64,000 nt of DNA, taken from NCBI RefSeq assembly GCF_005491425.1, contig NZ_CP028083.1, forward strand, positions 706,001 to 770,000, read 5' to 3'. Positions 18,336-27,299 of this stretch are shown here, piece after piece; within the stretch, counting starts at the first letter, position 1, and each line of letters starts with the position of its first letter. A model generated the notes under the pieces. That model was not told the origin of the DNA and ran no database searches. It saw nothing but the letters and a program-made list of their open reading frames with translations. Both the position numbers and the translations under genes were made by a program. Origin of the DNA: Lysinibacillus sp. SGAir0095 (GTDB taxonomy: Bacteria > Bacillota > Bacilli > Bacillales_A > Planococcaceae).

Positions 18336-18989
18336 ATGGATAGTAAATTACTATTAGTCGCGATGACACTTCTTTCTGTATTGCTTTTATCAGCTTGTGG
18401 TTGGGGAGATTCTGATGGTGAAGTACCGACTGAAGCAGGAGCAGATATCACAAATAACCTTGAGGGAACAGATAAGCAAGTAAGTGAAGAGGAAACAGAG
18501 GCAACTACCGAACAGACAGCACTCTCAGTTAGTGACATAATAGAAGGCTTAAAGGAAGCTGAAAATCCAAAGTTCCCAGTTGGAAGTACAGCTGTTGTAA
18601 ATGCAAGTCATACTGATGGTATGGAAGGTGCCATGGCTACTATAAAGGCTGCTTATGATACAACAGTTTATTCGGTTTCATACACACCTACAAATGGAGA
18701 TCCATTTGAAGAAAATCATAAATGGTTTGTAGAGGGAGAGATTTCACCGGTTGCAGATGAATTAGTTCAAGATGCAGATGTCATTATTAATGTTAACCAT
18801 ATCGATGGAATGCTAGGTGCAGCAGGTGCTATTGACACGGTTGAAGAAACAACGGTTTACATTGTAGATTATACAAATTCTCTAGGCGAAAAAGTAACGG
18901 ATCACTTATGGCTTAAAGAAAGTGAATTACAAACAGAAGATGAGTCCGAATATGATACAGACTCAGATGAAGGTTCAGATACCCAATAA
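18336..18989 (+). CDS. DUF1541 (YdhK-like) lipoprotein
   Basis: The 217-residue precursor has a lipoprotein signal ending LLLSACG (Cys21 is the lipidated residue). A low-complexity acidic/Thr linker leads to two tandem DUF1541 repeats. Repeat 1 (about 85-140) has HTDGMEGAMATIKAAYDTTVYSV and repeat 2 (about 150-205) has HIDGMLGAAGAIDTVEETTVYIV. The tail is acidic. YdhK-type proteins are extracytoplasmic and of unproven function. The position after copA suggests a part in copper handling, and the repeated His-x-Asp-Gly-Met could bind metal (inference). No CsoR-like site was seen in its 135-bp upstream gap. GGAGG precedes the ATG. Confidence 0.85.
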   Translation: MDSKLLLVAMTLLSVLLLSACGWGDSDGEVPTEAGADITNNLEGTDKQVSEEETEATTEQTALSVSDIIEGLKEAENPKFPVGSTAVVNASHTDGMEGAMATIKAAYDTTVYSVSYTPTNGDPFEENHKWFVEGEISPVADELVQDADVIINVNHIDGMLGAAGAIDTVEETTVYIVDYTNSLGEKVTDHLWLKESELQTEDESEYDTDSDEGSDTQ

Positions 18990-18994
18990 AAACT

Positions 18995-19030
18995 ATAAGT
19001 CCAGTTCTTAAAATGAGCTGGACTTATTTT
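18995..19030 (+). terminator. Terminator of the DUF1541 gene
   Basis: ATAAGTCCAG and CTGGACTTAT form a 10-bp stem, followed by TTTGTTTT. Confidence 0.8.
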
Positions 19031-19206
19031 GTTTTCTAAAGCTTACACTTTCGATGACATCTTCATGTGAACATTAATTATTCTCGAGGAAGTCAGAAAT
19101 AAGCATATTTTAATCATTAAAGTGCGTAACCGTAGGAGTTCGAGCATATTTTAATATTTTTAATGATTGGATTTTCTCAATTTTTCGAAATCCGTTAAAA
19201 TTTATT

Positions 19207-19235
19207 TTGTAATTTTTTAAATAGTCTGATAAAAT
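19207..19235 (+). promoter_or_regulatory. Possible SigA promoter of the aminotransferase gene
   Basis: TTGTAA and TAAAAT are separated by 17 bp about 90 bp before the start codon. The rest of the 19031-19324 gap shows nothing else recognisable. Confidence 0.4.
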
Positions 19236-19324
19236 CATGTAACACTGATTCATTTTAAATCTAAAACCCCATGGTGATTTGATTTAAACGGTTCAGCGAC
19301 TATCGTAAAAAAGAGGGAATTATT

Positions 19325-20521
19325 ATGAAGTACTCTGACAAAATTTTAAATACTCCATCATCATTTATTCGAAATATCCTGAAAGTGACAGATGCACCTG
19401 ACGTCATTTCGTTTGCTGGAGGATTACCAAACCCAATCTCTTTTCCAATAGAAGAGATGCAAAATTCGATTAATCATGCCATTGAAGAAAATGGAGCAAA
19501 ATTATTCCAATACTCAACTACAGAAGGTTATTTACCTTTAAGACAATATATAGCAGACAAATATAAAAAAGATTTCGGACTAGATTTTGAACCACAGGAT
19601 ATCTTAATTACAACTGGTTCTCAGCAAGCATTACAGCTTATTTCTCAAGTGCTTCTTAATAAGGGGGAAGGCATTGTAATGGAGGAGCCTGGGTATTTAG
19701 GGGCAATTCAAGCATTTTCCTTAGCTGAACCCCAATTTTACTCAGTGACATTAGAAGAAGATGGTTTAGACGCAGAACAGCTTGAACAAACACTAGCAGC
19801 GAATGACGATATTAAATTCATCTATACAGTACCAAACTTCCATAACCCTACAGGGATTACTTATTCAAGAGAAAAACGTGAAGCAATCTTTGAAGTGGTA
19901 AAGAAATACGATGTGGTGTTGATAGAAGATGATCCATACGGTGAATTACGGTGGAATGGTGAAAAATTGCCATACATTGGTGCAGGAAGACTAGATAATT
20001 CTGTACTACTTGGATCTTTCTCTAAAATTGTTACACCTGGTATGCGACTTGGGTACCTAGTAACGAAAAACAAAGAGCTAATGCATCATATTAATACAGT
20101 AAAACAAGCAACAGACTTGCATACCAATATCTTTTCCCAAATGATTATCTATGATTATTTAGTTAATAATGATTTAGAATCGCATGTAAGAAAAATTATT
20201 AACCTTTATGAAACTCAAGCTAATGCCATGCTGAATGCTATGGCAAAATACTTCCCTTCATCAGTGACGTATACGAAACCAGATGGTGGTATGTTCATTT
20301 GGGTTACGCTGGAGGAAGGGACTTCAGCACTTGATTTCTTCGAAAAAGCGATGAAGGAAAAAGTAGCCTTCGTACCAGGTGATCCATTCTATACGGATAA
20401 AACAAATGTAAATACTTTACGCTTAAACTATACAAACTCTTCACCAGAGATGATTGAAGAGGGAATCAAACGATTGGGGAAAATTTTATATTCACTAGCT
20501 GTAGAGAAGCAAATAGTGTGA
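19325..20521 (+). CDS. PLP-dependent aminotransferase, class I fold (2-aminoadipate/aromatic type)
   Basis: The 398-residue protein is a fold-type I aminotransferase of the LysN/MocR-catalytic-domain subgroup. It opens with DVISFAGGLPNPISFP and has NPTGITYS and EDDPYGELRW. The PLP lysine is in GSFSKIVTPGMRLGY (about residue 235), and RLNYTN near the end carries the carboxylate-binding Arg. There is no N-terminal GntR helix-turn-helix, so it is an enzyme, not a MocR regulator. Relatives transaminate 2-aminoadipate, aromatic or branched-chain amino acids with 2-oxoglutarate. The substrate is open. GAGGGAAT precedes the ATG. Confidence 0.88.
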   Translation: MKYSDKILNTPSSFIRNILKVTDAPDVISFAGGLPNPISFPIEEMQNSINHAIEENGAKLFQYSTTEGYLPLRQYIADKYKKDFGLDFEPQDILITTGSQQALQLISQVLLNKGEGIVMEEPGYLGAIQAFSLAEPQFYSVTLEEDGLDAEQLEQTLAANDDIKFIYTVPNFHNPTGITYSREKREAIFEVVKKYDVVLIEDDPYGELRWNGEKLPYIGAGRLDNSVLLGSFSKIVTPGMRLGYLVTKNKELMHHINTVKQATDLHTNIFSQMIIYDYLVNNDLESHVRKIINLYETQANAMLNAMAKYFPSSVTYTKPDGGMFIWVTLEEGTSALDFFEKAMKEKVAFVPGDPFYTDKTNVNTLRLNYTNSSPEMIEEGIKRLGKILYSLAVEKQIV

Positions 20522-20526
20522 AGAAG

Positions 20527-20567
20527 AGCAGACTAAAGTCAAATCATGACTTTGTCTGCTTTTTTTG
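20527..20567. terminator. Terminator, possibly bidirectional
   Basis: AGCAGAC and TCTGCT arms plus an inner AAGTCA/TGACTT stem, followed by seven T. It ends the aminotransferase and lies just past the convergent small gene. Confidence 0.85.
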
Positions 20568-20571
20568 ATTA

Positions 20572-20793
20572 TTAATAAAAGCGTTGTTGATTACAAGGAG
20601 GGAAAGCTGATATATCTTGAATCAAATCGAAATCATATTGTTTCATTGCATATTGTGTTTGATACATATATTCCATAACAAGCAACTTTCCATCTGATAC
20701 ACCACATAATATGCCGGATGTCCCTTGACCATTTGCTAAAGATATACCAATTGGCTGCCCCATTAAATACCTGATCTTATATTGCCATTGCAT
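20572..20793 (-). CDS. Small conserved-looking protein with Sm-like beta pattern
   Basis: A 73-residue protein that I do not recognise by name. The middle (GQPIGISLANGQGTSGILCGVSDGKLLVMEYM) has the short alternating strands of an LSm/SH3-like barrel. The end is PPCNQQRFY. Such small barrel proteins occur among Bacillus spore and coat proteins, but that is only suggestive. ATG 20793 has AGGGAG 9 bases upstream; the GTG at 20802 abuts that site. It is monocistronic, and its 3' end abuts the aminotransferase terminator. Confidence 0.6.
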   Translation of the reverse strand: MQWQYKIRYLMGQPIGISLANGQGTSGILCGVSDGKLLVMEYMYQTQYAMKQYDFDLIQDISAFPPCNQQRFY

Positions 20794-21032
20794 TGTCTTC
20801 ACTCCCTTACAAGCTAGTTTATGAATTTGATGATTATAGGTGACTGCCTTTAAAATAATTCAAAAACACTCAAAATTAGAGATGTTATTTGTGGAAATCG
20901 AGTTGCTCCAAAAGAAATTCGATTGTTCTATTTGAAATAAAAGGGTTTTTTTATCAGCTAATTTTCGGGAGTATGATAAGCTTAGAATTGTTGCAAGATA
21001 CAAAAATATCATAATTTTATAAGGGGAGCTAT

Positions 21033-23030
21033 ATGAAGAAAAAAAGGGGTTTAATTGTCGGGATCATTGTACTTTTATTGATAGCAGCGGGTTCTGTCTT
21101 TGGCTTTCAACAATGGAATGAAGCAAAAACACAAGAAAAAAAAGAGCTGGCTGCAAAAGAATGGATTACGGCCATTAAGGAGCAATCCTATGAGAAAATT
21201 CCTCAGCTTGTGACAGCAGATTCTCTAACGAAAGCAGGCTACACAGAGGAATCCATCATGGAAAAGTACAAGGCTATATTTGGTGGAATTGGTGTTTCCA
21301 ATTTGAAGATTGAATATAAAATCAATGCGGAAGATATTTTAGAATATATTGCTACATTTGATACGGTTTTAGGAACAATATCGGAAATACATTATAAAAC
21401 AAAACTAGTTGAAAGCGGAGAAGACTATAGAGTGGATTGGACTGCGGAATTGATATTCCCGGGCATGCTCTCTGACGATAAAATTCGCTATACAGTGGAT
21501 GAAGCTGAGCGTGGGGAAATTGTAGATCGAAATGGGTCTTCTTTAGCTTTGAACACGATTACTTATCAAGCCGGTGTTGTACCCAAACAGTTGGGTACAG
21601 AGGAAGAAAGAACAGATAAAATTGCTAATATAGCAGAACAGCTTGGTATAACGGTTGAATTTATCGAAGGACAACTGGGACAAAGCTGGGTACAAGACGA
21701 ACATTTTGTGCCATTAAAAACATTGCCCTATGGAGCAGATACACCCATGATTGAAGGTGTGCAGTATCAACAAGTGGGGACGCGTGCGTATCCTTTAAGA
21801 GAGGCAGCAGCCCACATAACTGGCTATGTTGGTGAAGTAAATGCGGAAGATATTGAAAAGGATCCAACCTTACAAGCTGGAGACGTGATTGGCCGTACAG
21901 GGTTGGAGCTGGCATTTGAGAAGGAATTACGCGGGCAAAATGGTGGGGAAATCTATATAGAAACAGTAAATGGCGACAAAAGAGCAACCATTCAAAAGAT
22001 TGAGAAGCAGGATGGACAAACAATTGAAGTGACGATTGATTCAAATTTACAGCAGACAGCATATGATGCACTGGAGAATGCTGTGGGATCAACAGTTGTC
22101 ATGGAACCGAAATCAGGGGACTTACTTGCACTCGTTAGTAAACCATCCTACAATCCAAATCAATTCGTCGTAGGAATTTCCCAAAGTCAGTATGATGAAT
22201 ATAATAATAATGAAAATAAGCCGTTTATCAGCCGAATTACGACTCGATATGCACCAGGATCTACCTTCAAACCAATTACCGCCTCCATTGGCCTTGAATC
22301 AGGTGAAACAACTGTAGATGAAACGCATAAAATAACGGGCTTACAATGGCAAAAGGATAATTCATGGGGGAATTACAGAATTTCACGTGTTTCAGAAACG
22401 GCTAGTGTGAATTTAAGGACTGCATTAGTGAAGTCCGATAATATTTATTTTGCCCAAGAAGCTTTAGAAATAGGGGAAGAGACTTTTCGTGAAGGTTTGA
22501 ATAAGCTTACTTTTGGAGAACCCTATGAATTGCCATTAAGTATGGAACCTGCTCAAATCTCTAATGAAGAGTCATTTGGTTCTGAAATCTTGTTAGCAGA
22601 TACTGCCTATGGTCAAGGACAGTTGTTAATGTCACCCATTCACATGGTGACTAATTTTACAGTTCTTGCGAATGATGGTGTACTAACGTATCCAAAACTT
22701 ATTGTCGATTCAGAGACGAAAACAAAAGAAGTCTTTAAAAAAGAAACGATGGAAACAATAAAACCAATGTTAGTTGAAGTAGTCACTGCTCCTGAAGGGA
22801 CTGCACATGAACTAAATGGCCATGGCAGCATTGCTGCTAAGACTGGTACGGCTGAGTTAAAGAAAGCTCAAGGAGAACGTGGTGTTGAAAACAGTTTAAT
22901 AACTGTTTTTGATGCAAATGACGCGAGCTACATAGCTGTTTCCATTGTTGAAGACCATAGAAAAGTCGGGAATACGGCGACGCAATTAATTAAACCGGTT
23001 ATTCAATATCTAGAAATTTTGACGCAGTAA
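21033..23030 (+). CDS. pbpC: Class B penicillin-binding protein, PBP3/MecA-like
   Basis: The 665-residue protein has one N-terminal membrane anchor (about 5-25). An NTF2-like MecA-N domain follows (about 30-145), then a PBP dimerisation domain (about 150-310) and a transpeptidase domain. Active-site motifs are all present: Ser410-T-F-Lys413, Ser468-D-Asn470 and Lys603-T-G605. It cross-links peptidoglycan outside the membrane and has the architecture of B. subtilis PbpC and staphylococcal PBP2a, which bind beta-lactams poorly. AGGGGAGC precedes the ATG. sigV/rsiV follow 146 bp downstream after a terminator. Confidence 0.92.
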   Translation: MKKKRGLIVGIIVLLLIAAGSVFGFQQWNEAKTQEKKELAAKEWITAIKEQSYEKIPQLVTADSLTKAGYTEESIMEKYKAIFGGIGVSNLKIEYKINAEDILEYIATFDTVLGTISEIHYKTKLVESGEDYRVDWTAELIFPGMLSDDKIRYTVDEAERGEIVDRNGSSLALNTITYQAGVVPKQLGTEEERTDKIANIAEQLGITVEFIEGQLGQSWVQDEHFVPLKTLPYGADTPMIEGVQYQQVGTRAYPLREAAAHITGYVGEVNAEDIEKDPTLQAGDVIGRTGLELAFEKELRGQNGGEIYIETVNGDKRATIQKIEKQDGQTIEVTIDSNLQQTAYDALENAVGSTVVMEPKSGDLLALVSKPSYNPNQFVVGISQSQYDEYNNNENKPFISRITTRYAPGSTFKPITASIGLESGETTVDETHKITGLQWQKDNSWGNYRISRVSETASVNLRTALVKSDNIYFAQEALEIGEETFREGLNKLTFGEPYELPLSMEPAQISNEESFGSEILLADTAYGQGQLLMSPIHMVTNFTVLANDGVLTYPKLIVDSETKTKEVFKKETMETIKPMLVEVVTAPEGTAHELNGHGSIAAKTGTAELKKAQGERGVENSLITVFDANDASYIAVSIVEDHRKVGNTATQLIKPVIQYLEILTQ

Positions 23031-23036
23031 TAAGAT

Positions 23037-23084
23037 TGGCAGTTCAAAGTCTTTTTAGTGGACTTTTGAACTGCCATTTTATTT
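23037..23084 (+). terminator. Terminator of the PBP gene
   Basis: GGCAGTTCAAAGTC and GACTTTTGAACTGCC pair almost perfectly, followed by a long T-rich tract. Confidence 0.88.
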
Positions 23085-23099
23085 TTTTTTTTTAAACCC

Positions 23100-23129
23100 T
23101 CAAACTTTTTTACCTATCTGGTGCGTCTA
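23100..23129 (+). promoter_or_regulatory. Possible ECF (SigV-type, autoregulated) promoter
   Basis: TCAAAC (23100-23105) and CGTCTA (23124-23129) resemble the ECF -35 (TGAAAC) and -10 (CGTC) elements. The spacer of 18 bp is 1-2 longer than usual. It lies 48 bp before the sigma factor start. Confidence 0.4.
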
Positions 23130-23176
23130 TATGGTGGAAACGTGTTATTAGCAGAAGAATTAAGGAGAGTTGTTTG

Positions 23177-23674
23177 GTGTTAAAAAGGGAGCATAGGTGG
23201 GAACAAAAGATTGCCGAGTATGTGATGGAAAACAAAGAAAATTTTTATCGGCTTGCATATAGCTATGTGCAAAACCAAGAAGATGCACTTGATATCGTTC
23301 AAGATGCCATACATAAAGCAATGCTTTCAAATACCCTTAAAGATGACAAAGCCATAAAGAGTTGGTTTTACAAAATTATTGTGAACACTTCACTAGATCT
23401 TTTACGCAGGAGAAAAAAGTTAACAGTTGTAGATGATACAACCCTTCAACATCATTCGCAAGGGGTTAGCGATCATTATGAAAATACTGATCTGCACCGA
23501 GCGTTAAATGAATTATCCCCGGATTATCGTAGTGTCATCGTTCTAAGATATTTCGAGGATTTAAAAATTGAGGAAGTGGCAGAAATCCTTGACTTGAATA
23601 TTAGCACCATCAAAACAAGGATATACAAAGGGTTGAAATTATTGCGTATTCAAATGGAAGACCTAAATATTTGA
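23177..23674 (+). CDS. sigV: ECF RNA polymerase sigma factor, SigV-like
   Basis: The 165-residue protein has sigma region 2 (about 20-85, NQEDALDIVQDAIHKA) and region 4 (about 110-160, LKIEEVAEILDLNISTIKTRIYKGL). The pairing with an RsiV-like anti-sigma gene just downstream identifies it as a SigV type. In B. subtilis SigV answers lysozyme and turns on cell-wall modification genes. GTG 23177 has AGGAGAG 7 bases upstream; the adjacent TTG at 23174 is closer than usual. The stop codon is 14 bp before the anti-sigma start. Confidence 0.88.
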   Translation: MLKREHRWEQKIAEYVMENKENFYRLAYSYVQNQEDALDIVQDAIHKAMLSNTLKDDKAIKSWFYKIIVNTSLDLLRRRKKLTVVDDTTLQHHSQGVSDHYENTDLHRALNELSPDYRSVIVLRYFEDLKIEEVAEILDLNISTIKTRIYKGLKLLRIQMEDLNI

Positions 23675-23688
23675 GGGGGCAAAGCAAA

Positions 23689-24570
23689 ATGAATCATAAC
23701 AAAATGGATAAATTAATAGAGGAATATAAGGACATACCCATTCCGGCAGAACTAAGCCAGGTAGTAGAGAGTGCTTTACAAAAACAGGGAAAACCGAGAA
23801 GAACAAAAACTAAATGGGTTGCAGGGGCAGCAGCGGCTGCAGTCATTTTCACAACAAGCGTTAACTTGAGTCCAGCGCTGGCAAAATCATTAGAGAGTGT
23901 CCCGGTAATTGGTAGTGTGGTGAATGTACTAACGGTAAAAGAATACAAAGTCGATAAAGGTAACTATCAAGCGGATATCGAAGTTCCAGTAATTGACCAA
24001 CTAGATAATAAATCACTAGAACAAATGCTTAATGCTAAATATTTAGAAGAAGGCCAACAGCTTTACGATAATTTTATAAGTGAAATGGAACAACAACAGG
24101 CATTTGGTAAGGATGGTCATCTGAGCGTAACTAGTGGATATAACATAAAAATTGAAACAGAGCAATTGCTATCAGTTGGTCGTTATGTAGAGGAAACAGC
24201 GGCTTCTTCAATGACAACTATTCAATACGATACAATCGATAAACAAAATAAAATATTAGTGACTCTGCCAAGCCTATTTAACGACAGTAGCTACATAAAA
24301 GTTGTTAGCGAAAATATTAAGCAGCAAATGGAACAACAAATGAAGAACGATTCTTCAAAAATGTATTTTATTGATTCTCTAGACGCGCCTGTATCTGATG
24401 GCTTTAAAATGATTTCCGAAAACCAGAATTTCTATGTGAATGCTAATCATAAATTAGTAATCGCGTTTAATGAATATGAAGTTTCTCCAGGTTACATGGG
24501 AACAGTGGAGTTCATAATTCCAACCGAAGTTATACAAAGTATGCTTGTGAGTAATGAATATATTAAGTAG
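23689..24570 (+). CDS. rsiV: RsiV-like anti-sigma factor (DUF3298)
   Basis: The 293-residue protein has a cytoplasmic N-terminal part (about 1-40) expected to hold SigV. One membrane helix follows (about 42-62, WVAGAAAAAVIFTTSVNLSPALA), then an extracellular DUF4163/DUF3298 region ending FNEYEVSPGYMGTVEFIIP. That ending is typical of RsiV. In B. subtilis the domain binds lysozyme directly, which triggers cleavage by signal peptidase and RasP. The segment SPALAKS looks like a signal-peptidase site after the helix. GAGGGGG precedes the ATG. Confidence 0.87.
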   Translation: MNHNKMDKLIEEYKDIPIPAELSQVVESALQKQGKPRRTKTKWVAGAAAAAVIFTTSVNLSPALAKSLESVPVIGSVVNVLTVKEYKVDKGNYQADIEVPVIDQLDNKSLEQMLNAKYLEEGQQLYDNFISEMEQQQAFGKDGHLSVTSGYNIKIETEQLLSVGRYVEETAASSMTTIQYDTIDKQNKILVTLPSLFNDSSYIKVVSENIKQQMEQQMKNDSSKMYFIDSLDAPVSDGFKMISENQNFYVNANHKLVIAFNEYEVSPGYMGTVEFIIPTEVIQSMLVSNEYIK

Positions 24571-24582
24571 GAAGAATCGTGG

Positions 24583-24612
24583 CCCGAAATCCTTTGTGAT
24601 TTCGGGTTTTTA
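24583..24612 (+). terminator. Terminator of sigV-rsiV
   Basis: CCCGAAATC and GATTTCGGG form a perfect 9-bp stem with a 6-base loop and TTTTTAT. Confidence 0.9.
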
Positions 24613-24770
24613 TAATTTGAGAGAAGGAGCCTCATTTTTATGTAATTGGTCTTCAGTTCCAAAACGCTAAATCGCCTATCATGTATACATCATTCATCCC
24701 AATAAATGATGAACCCGAAAGCTTATGATATAGTAAACAAAGGGATTTGAATGAAAGGATGTTTTAAGAA

Positions 24771-26963
24771 ATGGCAAAAAGCTTGGTACTCGCCGAAAAA
24801 CCATCAGTAGCACGTGATATTGCACGTGTATTGAAATGTGATAAAAAAGGAAATGGCTATCTAGAAGGAGCACAATATATCGTAACTTGGGCTCTAGGGC
24901 ACTTGGTGACACTCGCTGACCCAGAAAGTTATGATGTTAAATATAAAAATTGGAATTTAGAAGACTTACCGATGCTGCCAGAACGGCTAAAACTGACGGT
25001 TATAAAACAATCAGGCAAGCAATTTAATGCAGTTAAATCACAGCTTAACAGAAGTGATGTCAATGAAATCATCATAGCAACAGATGCAGGTCGGGAAGGT
25101 GAATTAGTTGCACGCTGGGTTATTGATAAGGCAAAAGTAAAAAAGCCGGTCAAACGTTTATGGATTTCTTCTGTAACCGATAAAGCGATAAAAGATGGCT
25201 TCCAAAATTTAAAGCCGGGTAAGCAATATGAAAATCTCTATCATGCTGCTGTAGCTCGTTCAGAAGCAGACTGGTATATCGGTTTAAATGCTACTCGTGC
25301 TTTGACAACACGTTTTAATGCCCAGCTGAACTGCGGGCGTGTTCAAACACCTACTTTGGCTATGATTGCAGCACGCGAAGATGAAATTAAAAACTTTAAA
25401 CCGCAAACTTATTACGGGATTGAAGCTCAAACAGATTCCGTTAAACTAACGTGGCAGGATGCAAATGGCAATAGCCGAAGCTTCAACAAAGAAAAGGTTG
25501 ATGGCATTGTAAAATCACTTGGTCGTCAGGAGGCTAAAGTTGTTTTAATTGATCGGAAGGCAAAGAAATCTTATTCTCCTGCTCTCTATGATTTAACGGA
25601 ATTACAACGTGATGCCAATAAATTCTTTGGTTATTCTGCTAAGGAAACGTTAAACCTAATGCAAAAATTATATGAACAGCATAAAGTTTTAACATATCCT
25701 CGTACGGATTCTAGGTTTTTATCTTCTGATATCGTGAACACATTGCCAGAGCGTTTAAAAGCCTGCGGAATTGGGGAATACCGTTCGTTGGCCAACAAGG
25801 TATTGAACAAACCAATTAAGCCGACAAAAGCATTTGTTGATGATAGTAAGGTAAGTGACCACCATGCGATTATTCCAACTGAAGGCTATGTAAACTATTC
25901 TGCTTTCTCCGACAAAGAACGTAAAATTTATGATCTAGTCGTTAAACGATTCCTTGCAGTTCTTTTCCCTGTACATGAATACGAGCAATTAACTGTACAA
26001 GCTGAAATCGCCGGAGAAAAGTTCATTGCAAAAGGGAAGACAGTACTTCAAGCGGGGTGGAAGGAAGTTTATGAAAATCGCTTTGATGATGATGACGCAA
26101 CGGATGATGTAAAGGAGCAGCTTCTTCCACGTATTGAAAAAGGGGACGTACTAAAGACGAAGCTAATAGCTCAGACTTCTGGCCAAACTAAACCACCCGC
26201 TCGATTTACAGAGGCAACATTATTATCTGCAATGGAAAATCCAACGAAGTATTTGGAAACTGGCGATAAAAAGCTTGCCGATACATTAAAATCTACAGGT
26301 GGACTGGGAACAGTTGCAACACGTGCTGATATTATTGAGAAGTTGTTTAACACATTTTTAATTGAAAAACGTGGTGGCAAAGATATTTACATTACTTCTA
26401 AGGGGCGTCAATTACTCGATTTAGTTCCCGAAGAATTGCGCTCACCGGCTACAACTGCAGAGTGGGAACAAAAGCTTGAACTGATTGCAAAGGGTAAATT
26501 GAAAAAAGATGTGTTTATCAATGAAATGAAAGAGCATACTAAAGAAATCGTTTCAGAAATTAAAGGGAGCGATAAGAAATACAAACACGATAATATCTCA
26601 ACAAAGACATGCCCGGATTGCGGAAAACCGATGCTTGAGGTAAACGGTAAAAAAGGAAAAATGCTTGTTTGCCAAGACCGTGATTGTGGTCACCGTAAAA
26701 ATGTCTCTCGTGTGACGAATGCTCGTTGTCCTCAATGTAAGAAAAAACTTGAATTGCGTGGAGAAGGCGAAGGTCAAATCTTCGTTTGTAAATGTGGTTA
26801 CCGTGAAAAACTATCTGCTTTCGAAGCCCGCCGCAAAAAAGAGGGTGGAGGAAAAGTAGATAAGCGAAGTGTACAAAAATATATGAAGCAACAAGAAAAA
26901 GAAGCAGAACCAATTAATAATGCCTTTGCGGATTTATTAAAAGGCTTGAAGTTTGATGATTAG
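24771..26963 (+). CDS. topB: DNA topoisomerase III
   Basis: The 730-residue type IA topoisomerase has an N-terminal Toprim domain (EKPSVARDIA; acidic triad region TDAGREGEL at 104-112). The catalytic Tyr309 is in LTYPRTDSRFL. The C-terminus has two Cys-rich units, CPDCGKPMLEV...CQDRDCG and CPQCKKKLELR...CKCG, likely zinc ribbons. It relaxes negative supercoils and decatenates DNA at forks and recombination intermediates. It is longer than Escherichia coli TopB (653) but typical of Bacillales. It is monocistronic between two strong terminators. Confidence 0.95.
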   Translation: MAKSLVLAEKPSVARDIARVLKCDKKGNGYLEGAQYIVTWALGHLVTLADPESYDVKYKNWNLEDLPMLPERLKLTVIKQSGKQFNAVKSQLNRSDVNEIIIATDAGREGELVARWVIDKAKVKKPVKRLWISSVTDKAIKDGFQNLKPGKQYENLYHAAVARSEADWYIGLNATRALTTRFNAQLNCGRVQTPTLAMIAAREDEIKNFKPQTYYGIEAQTDSVKLTWQDANGNSRSFNKEKVDGIVKSLGRQEAKVVLIDRKAKKSYSPALYDLTELQRDANKFFGYSAKETLNLMQKLYEQHKVLTYPRTDSRFLSSDIVNTLPERLKACGIGEYRSLANKVLNKPIKPTKAFVDDSKVSDHHAIIPTEGYVNYSAFSDKERKIYDLVVKRFLAVLFPVHEYEQLTVQAEIAGEKFIAKGKTVLQAGWKEVYENRFDDDDATDDVKEQLLPRIEKGDVLKTKLIAQTSGQTKPPARFTEATLLSAMENPTKYLETGDKKLADTLKSTGGLGTVATRADIIEKLFNTFLIEKRGGKDIYITSKGRQLLDLVPEELRSPATTAEWEQKLELIAKGKLKKDVFINEMKEHTKEIVSEIKGSDKKYKHDNISTKTCPDCGKPMLEVNGKKGKMLVCQDRDCGHRKNVSRVTNARCPQCKKKLELRGEGEGQIFVCKCGYREKLSAFEARRKKEGGGKVDKRSVQKYMKQQEKEAEPINNAFADLLKGLKFDD

Positions 26964-26999
26964 CTCTCCGATCTAGCATTAATTGATTAGCATAAATAA

Positions 27000-27045
27000 A
27001 AACAGTATCTTGGATTTGAAAAAAATTTAAGATACTGTTTTTTTA
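27000..27045 (+). terminator. Terminator of topB
   Basis: AAAACAGTATCTT and AAGATACTGTTTT pair over 13 bp, followed by T-rich sequence. Confidence 0.88.
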
Positions 27046-27171
27046 TGTAAGTAAGCGCATCTACCATTAATTTATTGAGTGAATTACTGGAGTTTGGAGA
27101 TAATAGATTAGGGAAGTAAAAGGGAGAAAATGTTTAATTATAATACACCATTTTTTTGCAAGTATAAAAAT

Positions 27172-27210
27172 TGTGAAAGTTTTGTTGACCAATTGTAAAG
27201 AGATTGTAAA
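27172..27210 (-). promoter_or_regulatory. PhoP box: four direct-repeat hexamers at 11-bp period
   Basis: Read on the minus strand, TTTACA (27205-27210), TTTACA (27194-27199), TCAACA (27183-27188) and TTCACA (27172-27177) are each separated by exactly 5 bp. This matches the PhoP consensus TT(A/C/T)A(C/T)A, N5 spacing, four copies. A plus-strand TTGACC (27184-27189) with TAAATT 17 bp on could be the promoter. The box lies 90-130 bp before the Na/Pi cotransporter. Confidence 0.7.
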
Positions 27211-27299
27211 TTTTATATTTCAATTTTGTAATAACATTTACTTCCTGTGTTGAATTATGAATAATAGTGTCGACGACATCGAAAGGGTGAAACAAATAG

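Noticed and set aside
19325..20521. Aminotransferase considered as a MocR/GabR regulator
   Set aside because: The N-terminal GntR helix-turn-helix is missing; the protein begins with the aminotransferase fold.
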